From the NCBI GenBank assembly GCA_023460575.1, contig JAEWPQ010000013.1, positions 1 to 64,000 of the forward strand: a stretch of 64,000 nt of DNA. The letters are read 5' to 3'. A program made the translations under genes and the position numbers. Of the stretch, positions 45,521-53,507 are shown piece after piece. The notes under the pieces are model-generated. The model was given only the letters and a program-made list of their open reading frames with translations. It was not told the origin of the DNA and ran no database searches. This stretch comes from Bacillota bacterium (GTDB lineage: Bacteria; Bacillota; Clostridia; Lachnospirales; Lachnospiraceae). The stretch's first letter is position 1, and every line of letters begins with the position of its first letter.

Positions 45521-45734
45521 TCTGGCAAAATACCGAGTTGGAACAGGAAAATATATGGGCGTGGATATGGACCGAGAAGAAATTAATCAGCGTAGGCAAT
45601 TCATAAGGACCATGCTAAGAGGTATTAAAGCATGGCAGAATCTCTCAAACAATCAGATAGACAATATAAGGATTTTTAGGATTCACGATGATTGGTACAT
45701 AGAAGATCAGGATTATTACGAATACGTTTTTTAA
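45498..45734 (+). CDS. small phage protein, unknown
   Basis: This is 78 residues with AAGGAGG 6 nt before the ATG, overlapping the loader gene by 23 nt. It is charged, with an aromatic acidic end (DDWYIEDQDYYEYVF). No domain is recognised. Confidence 0.65.
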   Translation: MDEAKARDLAKYRVGTGKYMGVDMDREEINQRRQFIRTMLRGIKAWQNLSNNQIDNIRIFRIHDDWYIEDQDYYEYVF

Positions 45735-46027
45735 TGTGATATTAATCTGTGAGCAAAGGTTTATTCGTTGTCTATTTGGTAGGTTAAGGGGGATTCAGTC
45801 AGATATATAGCAGAGAAGTATAACCATGAGCTTATATGGAACAAAAGGGTAAAGAGAAAAAAAGAAAGCCGGGGGATTCCCCGGCAATAAAAAGCATGAA
45901 TAAAGAACATATATTCGAAACAATAAAATAGCGATACACCCACCTCCAAGTAGATTGTATCGCTGCTTACTGCTTAAGGATAGTATAGCATATTTCTGCC
46001 CCTTAAGCAAAGAAAGGAATGAAATAT
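45735..46027 (+). other. gap with several hairpins
   Basis: Three stems are clear: GCCGGGG/CCCCGGC (45868-45885), AGCGATAC/GTATCGCT (45930-45964) and GCTTAAGG/CCTTAAGC (45972-46008). A 27-codon stretch ending GIPRQ-stop (45805-45888) looks coding but has no start. The stems may insulate the recombinase gene that follows. Confidence 0.45.
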
Positions 46028-47038
46028 ATGCAAAATTTAAAGGAGAAATTTATCAATGACATATTACTAGCCGAAAAAAATAATCTTACAAGCGAACAGT
46101 TAAGAACTTTAGAAACAGACCTTAGAGTATGGAGCCGGAATATAGCATTTCATGAAGAATGCGCAGACCTTTCAACGGATGTAGATGATAATGAATATAC
46201 CATAAAATTATTTATTTCCCATAAAAAACTGGAAAATTTATCGGACCGTAGCATTGAGCAGTATGTAAGGACTGTATGGAAAATGCTTAATTATTTAAAC
46301 AAGAATTATAAGGACGTTACTACAGATGACATTAAATATTATCTGGCAGTATATAAAACTCAAAATAATGTTAGTGCAACAACTCTCGCTGGAACCAAAC
46401 GGTTTTTATCAGCTTTTTATGGTTGGGCTTATGAAGAAGGACTGATACGCAGAAATCCAGTACGATCAATCAAAGGTATTAAGCAGGATCCAGCTAAAAA
46501 AGAGTTCCTAACAGATCATGAGAAAGAATTAATGAGAGATAATTGTAAAACACTCAGGGAATTGGCTTTAATAGATTTTTTGTTATCCACAGGTCTCAGG
46601 GTGGGCGAACTGGTTTCCCTTAATCGGGAAGATATAAATTTTCAGGAAGGGACCGTCAGCGTATTAGGACATAAAACAAGAAAATACCGGACTGTTTATA
46701 TGTCCGCAAAAGCTTCAAAGCATTTAAAAGACTATCTGGACAGCCGGATGGATGAAAATCAGGCACTTTTCGTAAGTACACGGAAACCTTTTAAACGCCT
46801 TGGATCTTGTAGTTATGAAAGTATATTGAAGCAGATAGGGAAAAAAGCAGGGATACAGAAGCATTGCACAGTTCATCTGTTTCGAAAAACATTGGCAACG
46901 ACACTGCATAGGAATGGATGCAATATTGAATACATAGCGGAAATTTTAGGTCATGCGTCGGCTAGGACTACTCAGCAGTGTTATATATCGCTTTGCCAGG
47001 AAGATGTTCAAGCAGCATTTAAAAAATATGTGGCGTAA
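46028..47038 (+). CDS. second tyrosine recombinase (XerC/D-like)
   Basis: This is 336 residues from ATG 46028 (AAAGGA 9 nt upstream; an ATG at 46019 is too close). It has a SAM-like N-terminal domain (about 65-160) and a catalytic domain (about 170-335) with the conserved Arg in TGLRVGELVSL, HxxR in HLFRKTLAT, His in ILGHASARTT, and Tyr in QCYISL. It sits in the replication module, far from the attachment site and apart from the integrase at 37966. A role in dimer resolution or a second inversion/excision event is inferred. Confidence 0.88.
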   Translation: MQNLKEKFINDILLAEKNNLTSEQLRTLETDLRVWSRNIAFHEECADLSTDVDDNEYTIKLFISHKKLENLSDRSIEQYVRTVWKMLNYLNKNYKDVTTDDIKYYLAVYKTQNNVSATTLAGTKRFLSAFYGWAYEEGLIRRNPVRSIKGIKQDPAKKEFLTDHEKELMRDNCKTLRELALIDFLLSTGLRVGELVSLNREDINFQEGTVSVLGHKTRKYRTVYMSAKASKHLKDYLDSRMDENQALFVSTRKPFKRLGSCSYESILKQIGKKAGIQKHCTVHLFRKTLATTLHRNGCNIEYIAEILGHASARTTQQCYISLCQEDVQAAFKKYVA

Positions 47039-47051
47039 GGAGGGGAGAAAA

Positions 47052-47462
47052 TTGGAAAAAATGACAAAATCCAGATTAGAAGGATATAGAAAATTAAAAT
47101 GGGATATTGTTTTCTTACAGCAGGAATTATCTGAAATGACAGAAGGTGATAAGGGAATGGGTAACAGTACAATTATGGATTATCGTAAAGGTTATCCACG
47201 TCCACAGAATGTAATGGGATTTGATTGGAAGCGATATGAGCAGAAACAAAGACTTTTAGAGAAAAAGATTACAGAAGCGGCAGAGGTCAAATTATGGATT
47301 GAAAATATCGAAGATGGTCAAACTCGTTATGTTTTTCGAATGTGGTATTTGGATAATTTGAGCTGGAAAATCATAGCTAAAAACATTGGTATACCACATA
47401 ATGAAGATTACCCAAGGAAATGTATCAGGGATACATATTTAAAAAAAGTTGGTATAATTTAA
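47052..47462 (+). CDS. ArpU/DUF1492-like late transcription regulator
   Basis: This is 136 residues from TTG 47052 with GGAGGGG 8 nt upstream; the ATG at 47061 is 17 nt away. The N-terminal half is a coiled-coil-like helix pair and the C-terminal half (TRYVFRMWYLDNLSWKIIAKNIGI) is a sigma-like helix-turn-helix. This layout is typical of phage proteins that switch on late (packaging and structural) genes. The next promoter region carries 9-bp repeats that may be its binding site. Confidence 0.75.
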   Translation: MEKMTKSRLEGYRKLKWDIVFLQQELSEMTEGDKGMGNSTIMDYRKGYPRPQNVMGFDWKRYEQKQRLLEKKITEAAEVKLWIENIEDGQTRYVFRMWYLDNLSWKIIAKNIGIPHNEDYPRKCIRDTYLKKVGII

Positions 47463-47465
47463 AAG

Positions 47466-47504
47466 TTTTCCGATTCTTCCGATAAATCCGTTTTATAATA
47501 TAAT
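47466..47504 (+). promoter_or_regulatory. activator-dependent promoter with three TCCG repeats
   Basis: CCG cores occur at 47470, 47479 and 47488, each in a 9-bp unit (TTCCGAT type). They sit directly before TATAATATAAT (47494-47504), where a -35 box would normally be. No -35 match is visible, which points to activation by a bound protein. Confidence 0.5.
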
Positions 47505-47652
47505 TAGGCTAACAGGCTAAATGCCGAAAGCCCTCCCCATGACGGCGGTTGAGTGTAATAGCTTGACCGCTGATTATTAATTTAAGTATCTTCATGTGCT
47601 ATAATAAAAACAACTATTAACTGATTTCTATTATGGCAAGGAGAAAAAGCTC

Positions 47653-47853
47653 ATGACAAAAAGTCACTCTATGCAACGTGCCGAAGATTTAAAGGTGCTT
47701 ATTGCTACAGTAAAAATTAAACACAACTTTACCAATGCACAGCTGGCTAAAAAGATAGGCGTACCACTCGGAACATTTACAACTTGGAAGTCACACGTTG
47801 AAAAATTTCCAGTAGGAAAGGTATGGTTGTTGGAAGTATTAGCAGAACAATAA
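47653..47853 (+). CDS. small phage helix-turn-helix protein
   Basis: This is 66 residues with AAGGAG upstream. The segment FTNAQLAKKIGVPLGTFTTWKS is a helix-turn-helix. It lies alone between the two repeat-bearing promoters. The target is unknown. Confidence 0.65.
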   Translation: MTKSHSMQRAEDLKVLIATVKIKHNFTNAQLAKKIGVPLGTFTTWKSHVEKFPVGKVWLLEVLAEQ

Positions 47854-47926
47854 AAAATGTGTTTCAAGTATAAATAAGCTGTACGATGAAGGTGAATAGA
47901 ACTATAAAAAATAATTGACACAGTTT

Positions 47927-47966
47927 ATTTTCCGTTTTTTCCGTTTTATAAATGTTATAGTATAAA
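47927..47966 (+). promoter_or_regulatory. second promoter with TCCG repeats
   Basis: Two TTTTCCGTT units with CCG at 47932 and 47941 (9 bp apart) precede TTATAGTATAAA (47955-47966). They share TTCCGTTTTATAA with the site at 47466-47504. This should drive the HNH/terminase and structural genes. Confidence 0.5.
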
Positions 47967-48036
47967 CTGGAAGTTGTTAAAACCTCCCCGAACACATACT
48001 TTCCATTTTCCTTTCCCCCAAGGAAGCACATATCCG

Positions 48037-48108
48037 GTCTAAAAGTTACCCTTAATAGACCTTACCAAAATCAATAAGGGCGTGCCGGTTCGAATCCGGC
48101 ATAACGGA
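48037..48108 (+). ncRNA. tRNA-like element 1
   Basis: A perfect T-arm GCCGG-TTCGAAT-CCGGC (48084-48100) follows a 5-bp stem CCTTA/TAAGG (48060-48064 and 48075-48079) with a 10-nt loop and a 4-nt spacer. The acceptor and D regions do not pair well. It is either a decayed phage tRNA or a tRNA mimic. Confidence 0.35.
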
Positions 48109-48178
48109 ACATAGTTCAAATGGCAGAACAACAGTATTGCCCCTGACTGTTAATTCTGGTTCAAATCCAGATGTAGCC
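48107..48178 (+). ncRNA. tRNA-like element 2
   Basis: It has a D-arm GTTC/GAAC (48114-48129), an anticodon-type stem ACAGT/ACTGT (48131-48135 and 48146-48150) with a 10-nt loop, a 4-nt spacer, and a perfect T-arm TCTGG-TTCAAAT-CCAGA (48155-48171). The acceptor stem is mostly mispaired. The loop is three bases larger than in a normal tRNA, so no anticodon is assigned. Confidence 0.4.
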
Positions 48179-48210
48179 GCTCAGCTAGACTTCATATGAC
48201 ACCTCCTTAG

Positions 48211-48248
48211 AAAACGCCTGCTGCAGGATATGCGGTGGGTGTTTTATT
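48211..48248 (+). terminator. hairpin before the HNH gene
   Basis: AAAACGCC (48211-48218) pairs with GGTGTTTT (48238-48245) with one wobble pair, followed by ATTTT. It may end the tRNA-like transcript. Confidence 0.5.
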
Positions 48249-48270
48249 TTGTGCGTAAAGGAGAAATAAG

Positions 48271-48654
48271 ATGTTAAAATCATGCCAGTATTGCGGTAAG
48301 ATACATGATGAAAAAATAGATTGTGGTAAGAAACCGCAGAAGCAAAAGAAAATTACATACATTGATCGATTCAGAAGTTCACGGACATGGAGAAGCAAAA
48401 GAGATCAGATCAGGTCAAGAGATTTAAACCTGTGCCAGATATGCATAAGAAAGCTATATGATACTGACCGCCAGTATAACTATGAAGACTTGTCAGTTCA
48501 TCATGCGGTACCAATAGAAACGGACTACAGTAAAAGACTTAATGATGATAACTTACTTACTTTATGTGCCAAACACCACAAGATGGCAGAGGTTGGAGAG
48601 ATACCATATAAGGAGATCAAGAAGATCATAGATGAACAGGAGGGCAAGAGATGA
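48271..48654 (+). CDS. HNH endonuclease
   Basis: This is 127 residues with AAAGGAG upstream. An N-terminal CQYCGK and a central CQIC form the zinc-binding part; the beta-beta-alpha-metal motif is HHAVPIE followed by NLLTLCAKHHK. In cos-type HK97-like phages an HNH protein next to the terminase works with it to cut the genome ends. The position here, just before cos-like sequence and terminase, supports that role. Confidence 0.9.
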   Translation: MLKSCQYCGKIHDEKIDCGKKPQKQKKITYIDRFRSSRTWRSKRDQIRSRDLNLCQICIRKLYDTDRQYNYEDLSVHHAVPIETDYSKRLNDDNLLTLCAKHHKMAEVGEIPYKEIKKIIDEQEGKR

Positions 48655-48803
48655 ATATAATTATTAAACTATTAAAGAGATTGCGGTGCAAGCACAGCAA
48701 GACAAAGTACATAGGGTATTACCTTGATGCAGAGAGACCAGGAGTAATGCATACTCACCATATACATGAGTGCAGAGAGTGCGGTAAGCGTATCTATCAT
48801 TGA
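48651..48803 (+). CDS. 50-residue phage protein with a zinc-knuckle-like end
   Basis: It overlaps the HNH gene by 4 nt (ATGA). The N-terminus is basic (IIIKLLKRLRCKHSKTK), and HIHECRECGKRIYH at the end could bind zinc. No family name is assigned. Confidence 0.6.
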   Translation: MNIIIKLLKRLRCKHSKTKYIGYYLDAERPGVMHTHHIHECRECGKRIYH

Positions 48804-48817
48804 TTGGGAGGACCGAA

Positions 48818-49078
48818 ATGAAACTAATTGATACAGTAGAAATGATGAACAGCAATGATTACAAAGAAAGATTCAGAGCTGAGTACTTGCAATTAAAGAT
48901 CAGGATAAATGGATTGTCAGCCATGCTTGATAAATACAAAGCTGGCACGCTTGACTTTAAACCGTTTTGCAGTTATGAATTGCTTGACGGTCAACGTAGA
49001 ACCATGAAATCATATGCTGATTATCTCGAAGCGAGAGCATACATGGAACATATTGAATTACCTGATGGGGAAGCTTAG
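48818..49078 (+). CDS. conserved phage protein, unknown (86 aa)
   Basis: ATG 48818 has GGGAGGA 7 nt upstream. The opening LIDTVEMMNSNDYKERFRAEYLQLKIR is a helical motif that I recall from many phage and crAss-like genomes. No function is known. Confidence 0.65.
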   Translation: MKLIDTVEMMNSNDYKERFRAEYLQLKIRINGLSAMLDKYKAGTLDFKPFCSYELLDGQRRTMKSYADYLEARAYMEHIELPDGEA

Positions 49079-49079
49079 A

Positions 49080-49256
49080 ATGCAAAAAAAAGAGATAAAC
49101 GATGGTGTATTACTTTCAGGAGAAGAAAACATAGATACTGCTAAGCTGGTAATGAAGATTACAAAGGATGGTATCTATGCTTCCAACACGGGGAAAGAGG
49201 GACCATATAAAGCAATGGATATATCTCTATTGAAGTTAATTAAAAGCATATCGTAA
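49080..49256 (+). CDS. small phage protein, unknown (58 aa)
   Basis: ATG 49080 lies just after the previous stop. The ribosome site (GGGGAAG) is modest. The sequence is charged with no recognised domain. Confidence 0.5.
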   Translation: MQKKEINDGVLLSGEENIDTAKLVMKITKDGIYASNTGKEGPYKAMDISLLKLIKSIS

Positions 49257-49360
49257 AAATAATCAATAAACACGCACAATTCCGTTTACTGACTGCCATA
49301 AACAGCGGGTAAATAGAAACAAAGGATGAAAATTCCGTTCTGAAATAAAATTAAAGGTAT

Positions 49361-49414
49361 CCCCCCCGGGGTGTCGATGATGAAAAATCTAAAATGACTG
49401 TACACCGACGCCCC
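49361..49414 (+). other. candidate cos site / packaging hairpin
   Basis: A CCCCCCCGGGG run is followed by a stem GGGGTGTCG (49368-49376) with CGACGCCCC (49406-49414). It lies in the non-coding 215 bp between the HNH region and the small terminase, where HK97-type phages keep cos. The surrounding bases hold two more TTCCGTT words (49282 and 49334). Confidence 0.45.
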
Positions 49415-49471
49415 ACCATCAAATACACAAAATCTTAGAAATGAAAATATTGGCTCAAAAGGAGTGATAAA

Positions 49472-49939
49472 ATGGCAAGGCCAGCAAAGTCAGCAAAGGT
49501 AAAATCAGGCACAATCCTAAAAGAAGATGAAGAAAAACGCATTGAATTAGAAGATAAATTAAGAGGAAAAAACGATAAACTGGTTCCTCCAATTTATTTA
49601 ACTGCAAGCCAAATGAATATTTTTAACTACGTAATGTCTGAATTAAGTGATGCTAATATTCTTGGTAACTTAGACTTGTTCATTCTGGCACAGACAGCAA
49701 TTGCGGTTGATCGTATACAGGATTTTGACAGACAAGCGAATGAGCACACTGAATTGCTTCTTACAAATGCTTTTAGACAGGCAAGGTCAGAAGCATCAAA
49801 GGAATACTTCCGATGCTGCAATGAACTATGCTTATCCCCTCAGAGCCGAGCGAAGTTGTCAATAGCGAAGATTGCACCGGGTGAAAAGAAAAAGACGCTC
49901 ATGGACCTTATAAATGAGGACGATGAAGATACAGATTAA
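49472..49939 (+). CDS. terS: terminase small subunit, P27 family
   Basis: This is 155 residues with AAAAGGAGTG upstream. It has a basic N-terminus (ARPAKSAKVKSG), a central LTASQMNIFNYVMSEL helix and KEYFRCCNELCLSPQSRAKL near the end, typical of P27-type small subunits that bind cos/pac DNA and feed the large subunit. It overlaps the large-subunit gene. Confidence 0.87.
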   Translation: MARPAKSAKVKSGTILKEDEEKRIELEDKLRGKNDKLVPPIYLTASQMNIFNYVMSELSDANILGNLDLFILAQTAIAVDRIQDFDRQANEHTELLLTNAFRQARSEASKEYFRCCNELCLSPQSRAKLSIAKIAPGEKKKTLMDLINEDDEDTD

Positions 49940-51599
49940 TCACCCGGCTGTTGCATACGCTGAGGGAGTATGCAAAGGAGAAATTAAAGCCCCAAAATAT
50001 GTAATCTTACAATGCGCTGATTTTCTTCTCACATTTAACGGCAAAAACGAAAAGTATATAATCAATGAAAAACTATTAGGAAAAATATATAAGATTCTTA
50101 AAGTTTTAAAAATGGCAAAGGGGCCAAAAGCCGGTAAGTCTATATATCATTCACTTGCTGGATATCAATGGCTACTTATAACAGCTGTTTTGTGTACTGT
50201 TCACCGTGAAGATATTAGATTGAGACGGTACCAAACCGCAATATTAGAGATTTGCAGAAAGAATGGTAAGACTTTTGTCGTTGCTGTTCTTTTTATTTTG
50301 CTCTTTTATTTGGAGCCAGCATATTCCAGATTCTTTTCTGTTGCGCCTGATGGTTCGCTTGCAAGAGAGATCAAGGAAGCGTTAGAACCTCTTATTGCGA
50401 CAAATATAGAGGTATTTGAGGATAATGAGTTTAAAGTGTTAAGGGATTATGTGCTTCACAATCCTACAAAGACAAAGTATACACCGTTAAATTATTCAAC
50501 AAGCAGAATGGACGGTAAGGAACCGTCAGTATTTATTGCTGATGAAGTTGGTGCACTTCCAACATCTTACGCTGTTGAAGCTATGCGATCCGGTCAGCTA
50601 CTTGTAAAGAATAAGCTGGGTTTCATTATCTCAACAAAGTACCCAACAACTGACAACCCTCTGGAAGATGAGGTTGACAATGCTAAAAAAATACTTGATG
50701 GACTAATAGACGATGAAACTATATTCGCATTGCTTTATGAGCCTGACAATGTAAAAGAATGGGCCACTGATGATGATGTGCTTGCACACGGCAATCCGCT
50801 TGCATTGGAACTTAAAACTGTATGGGAAGATCTGCTGAGAAAAAGAACAGCTGCAATAAACCGCGAGAAGCTTCGCGAAAACTTCCTGACTAAGCATTGC
50901 AATATTTCTTACCAGGGAGCCGGTACTGAAACATACATACCAATAGATCAGGTAAAAGCGTGCAGGACAAAACGCATAGAATGGGAAGGACGTACTGTTT
51001 ATGTTGCTGTTGACTTATCAATGACAAAAGATAACTGCTCAGTCACAATGTCGGCGGAAGATTCAGAAGAAATTCTAAGTAAGACAATGACGTTTATTCC
51101 AGAAGGGCGAATTGATGAAAAGACCGAGTTCGAAAAGTTTGACTACAGGGCCGCTGTTGCCGCTGGAAACTGTATTGCCTGCGGTGATATGACGATAGAT
51201 TATGAAGTTGTGGAGGATTATGTTTTCTCTCTTGAAAAGAAATACGGCGTAATTATCAAGGCAATAGGATATGACCGGTATAACGCTCTATCAAGTGCGC
51301 AGAAGTGGGGAAAGAAATATACTGTCATTGAAATAAGACAGCATTCTGACACATTACACCCAGCAACAAAATTACTTGATGAAAAAGTAGCAAATAAAGA
51401 ATGGCACTATGAGGAAAATAGATTGCTCGAAACAAACTTTGAAAATGCTAAATGTACTTATGACACGAATTTGAACAGATATGTAAACAAGAAAAAATCA
51501 AGTGGTAAAGTTGACGCAGTAGTGAGTACTATAAACTCTGTTTATCTGCTGCAGCAAGATGTATTGTTTGGCTGTGATGTAGTAGTACAGGTTATATAG
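49923..51599 (+). CDS. terL: terminase large subunit
   Basis: This is 558 residues from ATG 49923 (start MKIQINHPAVAYAEG); ATG 49914 is the alternative. The ATPase domain has RKNGKT (Walker A, about 113-118) and VFIADEVGALPT (Walker B with catalytic Glu). The C-terminal RNase H-like nuclease has VYVAVDLSMTKDN and a later GDMTIDYE acidic stretch. It pumps DNA into the prohead and cuts it. It is followed after 15 nt by the portal gene. Confidence 0.93.
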   Translation: MKIQINHPAVAYAEGVCKGEIKAPKYVILQCADFLLTFNGKNEKYIINEKLLGKIYKILKVLKMAKGPKAGKSIYHSLAGYQWLLITAVLCTVHREDIRLRRYQTAILEICRKNGKTFVVAVLFILLFYLEPAYSRFFSVAPDGSLAREIKEALEPLIATNIEVFEDNEFKVLRDYVLHNPTKTKYTPLNYSTSRMDGKEPSVFIADEVGALPTSYAVEAMRSGQLLVKNKLGFIISTKYPTTDNPLEDEVDNAKKILDGLIDDETIFALLYEPDNVKEWATDDDVLAHGNPLALELKTVWEDLLRKRTAAINREKLRENFLTKHCNISYQGAGTETYIPIDQVKACRTKRIEWEGRTVYVAVDLSMTKDNCSVTMSAEDSEEILSKTMTFIPEGRIDEKTEFEKFDYRAAVAAGNCIACGDMTIDYEVVEDYVFSLEKKYGVIIKAIGYDRYNALSSAQKWGKKYTVIEIRQHSDTLHPATKLLDEKVANKEWHYEENRLLETNFENAKCTYDTNLNRYVNKKKSSGKVDAVVSTINSVYLLQQDVLFGCDVVVQVI

Positions 51600-51614
51600 A
51601 AAGAAGGTGAGAAA

Positions 51615-52853
51615 ATGAGTTGGTTTTGGAAGAAACCAAAGACAGAAGAAAGAGCAGATACGGTGGAACCGTCTATTGATGCAGTATTATTAAGCGCTCT
51701 TTTAGGCACAACAGCCATAGATAGAAGTGCAGCATTAAACATTCCAACAGTAAACGGCTGTATTGAGTATATAGCAAATACTATATCAATGCTGCCAATT
51801 AAGCTATACCGTGAAAAAAATGGGGAAGTCACAGAGATTAAGGACGATTACAGACTACGGCTATTAAATGATGACACCGGAGATACGCTTACTGCGGTTC
51901 AATTCTGGAAAGCCATGTTAAGGGACTATTTCCTTGACAAAGGGGCTTATGCTTACATAAATAAGCGACTTAATCGAATTGAAAGCGTTCACTATGTTGA
52001 CTGTACAAACGTGAGCATCAATAAAAACGTGGATCCTATCTTTAAAAATTATGACATTCTTGTAAATGGAAAGACTTATTATCCATTTGAGTTTTTTAAA
52101 TTGCTGCGTAAGACAAAAGACGGCTGCAGAAGTACTCCGATTACCGAAGAAAGTAATATGATTTTAAGTGTTGCTTACAGTACTCTTGCATTTGAGGAAG
52201 TACTTGTTAAAAAAGGCGGCAATAAAAAGGGGTTTCTTACAAGTGAGGATCGTTTATCAGATGAGGCTAAAGAAAAAGTAAAGGCGGCATGGTTAAATCT
52301 TTATTCAAATAATACTGATAATGTTGTGGTTCTTAATAAAGGAATGGATTTTAAAGAATCATCTAACACATCGGTTGAGATGCAGCTTGACGAAAGAAAA
52401 AAGACAAATGCAAGAGAAATCTGTAAGATATTTACTATTCCGTCAAGTATTATCGAAGGAACTGCAACAGAAAAAGATTATATTTACGGTTTTACAATGG
52501 CTTGTATGCCTGTCATTGCAGATATTCAATGCAGTTTAAATAGAGATTGGTTGCTGGAATCCGAAAAGGGTTCCTATTATTTTGCAATTGATACCAAGGA
52601 AATGACCAAAGGCGATATAAAAACGCGCTATGAAGCCTACAAACTTGGAATTGATGCAAACTTTATTCAGCCTGACGAAGCCCGTTATATGGAAGATATG
52701 AAGCCGTTAGGACTTAATTTCATTAAACTGGGGCTTGATAGTGTACTTTATGATCCGATAACAAAGGAAATCTACACACCAAACACAGGGCAAACACAAA
52801 ACATGGATAAATTGCAACAAGCAGCAGCCGGAACAGATCCGAAAACTCAATAA
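51615..52853 (+). CDS. portal protein, HK97 family
   Basis: This is 412 residues with AAGAAGGTGAG upstream. The N-terminal TVNGCIEYIANTISMLPIKLYRE and the later YGFTMACMPVIADIQCSLNRDWLL are typical of HK97-type portals. It forms the dodecameric ring that docks the terminase. Its stop overlaps an ATG, but the protease start is taken 18 nt further on. Confidence 0.92.
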   Translation: MSWFWKKPKTEERADTVEPSIDAVLLSALLGTTAIDRSAALNIPTVNGCIEYIANTISMLPIKLYREKNGEVTEIKDDYRLRLLNDDTGDTLTAVQFWKAMLRDYFLDKGAYAYINKRLNRIESVHYVDCTNVSINKNVDPIFKNYDILVNGKTYYPFEFFKLLRKTKDGCRSTPITEESNMILSVAYSTLAFEEVLVKKGGNKKGFLTSEDRLSDEAKEKVKAAWLNLYSNNTDNVVVLNKGMDFKESSNTSVEMQLDERKKTNAREICKIFTIPSSIIEGTATEKDYIYGFTMACMPVIADIQCSLNRDWLLESEKGSYYFAIDTKEMTKGDIKTRYEAYKLGIDANFIQPDEARYMEDMKPLGLNFIKLGLDSVLYDPITKEIYTPNTGQTQNMDKLQQAAAGTDPKTQ

Positions 52854-52870
52854 TGAAAGGCGGTGAGCAA

Positions 52871-53470
52871 ATGAATATTGAAATCAGAGCTGACGGTATC
52901 CATTTCGATGGGTATGTAAACGTCACCGGTAAAGTGAGTAAGCCTGTAATTACTCCAAACAGGCAAAAAGTGGTTGAAACGATTGAAGAAAGAGCGTTTG
53001 AAACTGCTCTGGCACAGACTTCTAATGTTGAGGTTTGGCTGGACCATAATCCAAACCGTGTTATCGCACAGACAAAAGATGGAACTGTTGAATTAAGGGA
53101 AGATCAAATCGGGTTAAGGGCAACTGGAATTATTACAGATCCAGAAGTCGTGCAAAATGCAAAACGATTGCGCGGTTGGTCTTTTGGCATGAGAAAAGTT
53201 AAAGACCAGATTGAAGAAAGAGCAGATCAGCTTCCAATAAGGCATGTCAAGAGTTTGGAACTGGGGCATATTGCTTTGTTACTTAACAAAAACCCCGCAT
53301 ACTCAGCCACATCTATTGAATTAAGAGCAGACCAGGAAGAAGCAGACGAAATTGAAACACGCGAATCTGCTGAAATTGAAGTGAAAGACATGGTTGAAAC
53401 ACCAAAAGAAACCAAAGCTGATTTGTATCAGTATAAAAACAGAATAAACAAATTAAAAGTCGGCAGATAG
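52871..53470 (+). CDS. head maturation protease (HK97 prohead protease, U35)
   Basis: This is 199 residues from ATG 52871 (GGCGGTGAG upstream). Catalytic His in WLDHNPNRVIA and Ser in RGWSFGMR are in the right order, followed by ELGHIALLLNKNPAY. It cleaves the delta domain of the capsid protein during maturation. The C-terminus is acidic. Confidence 0.92.
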   Translation: MNIEIRADGIHFDGYVNVTGKVSKPVITPNRQKVVETIEERAFETALAQTSNVEVWLDHNPNRVIAQTKDGTVELREDQIGLRATGIITDPEVVQNAKRLRGWSFGMRKVKDQIEERADQLPIRHVKSLELGHIALLLNKNPAYSATSIELRADQEEADEIETRESAEIEVKDMVETPKETKADLYQYKNRINKLKVGR

Positions 53471-53507
53471 CCGGCTTATTTTTATGAAATGAAAGAGAGG
53501 AAAGCAC

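Noticed and set aside
47915..47920. TTGACA as -35 box of the second late promoter
   Set aside because: The nearest -10 boxes are about 35 nt downstream, too far for a sigma-A promoter.
48107..48178. A functional tRNA with a readable anticodon
   Set aside because: The acceptor stem has at least three mismatches and the anticodon-type loop has 10 nt, so no isotype can be given.
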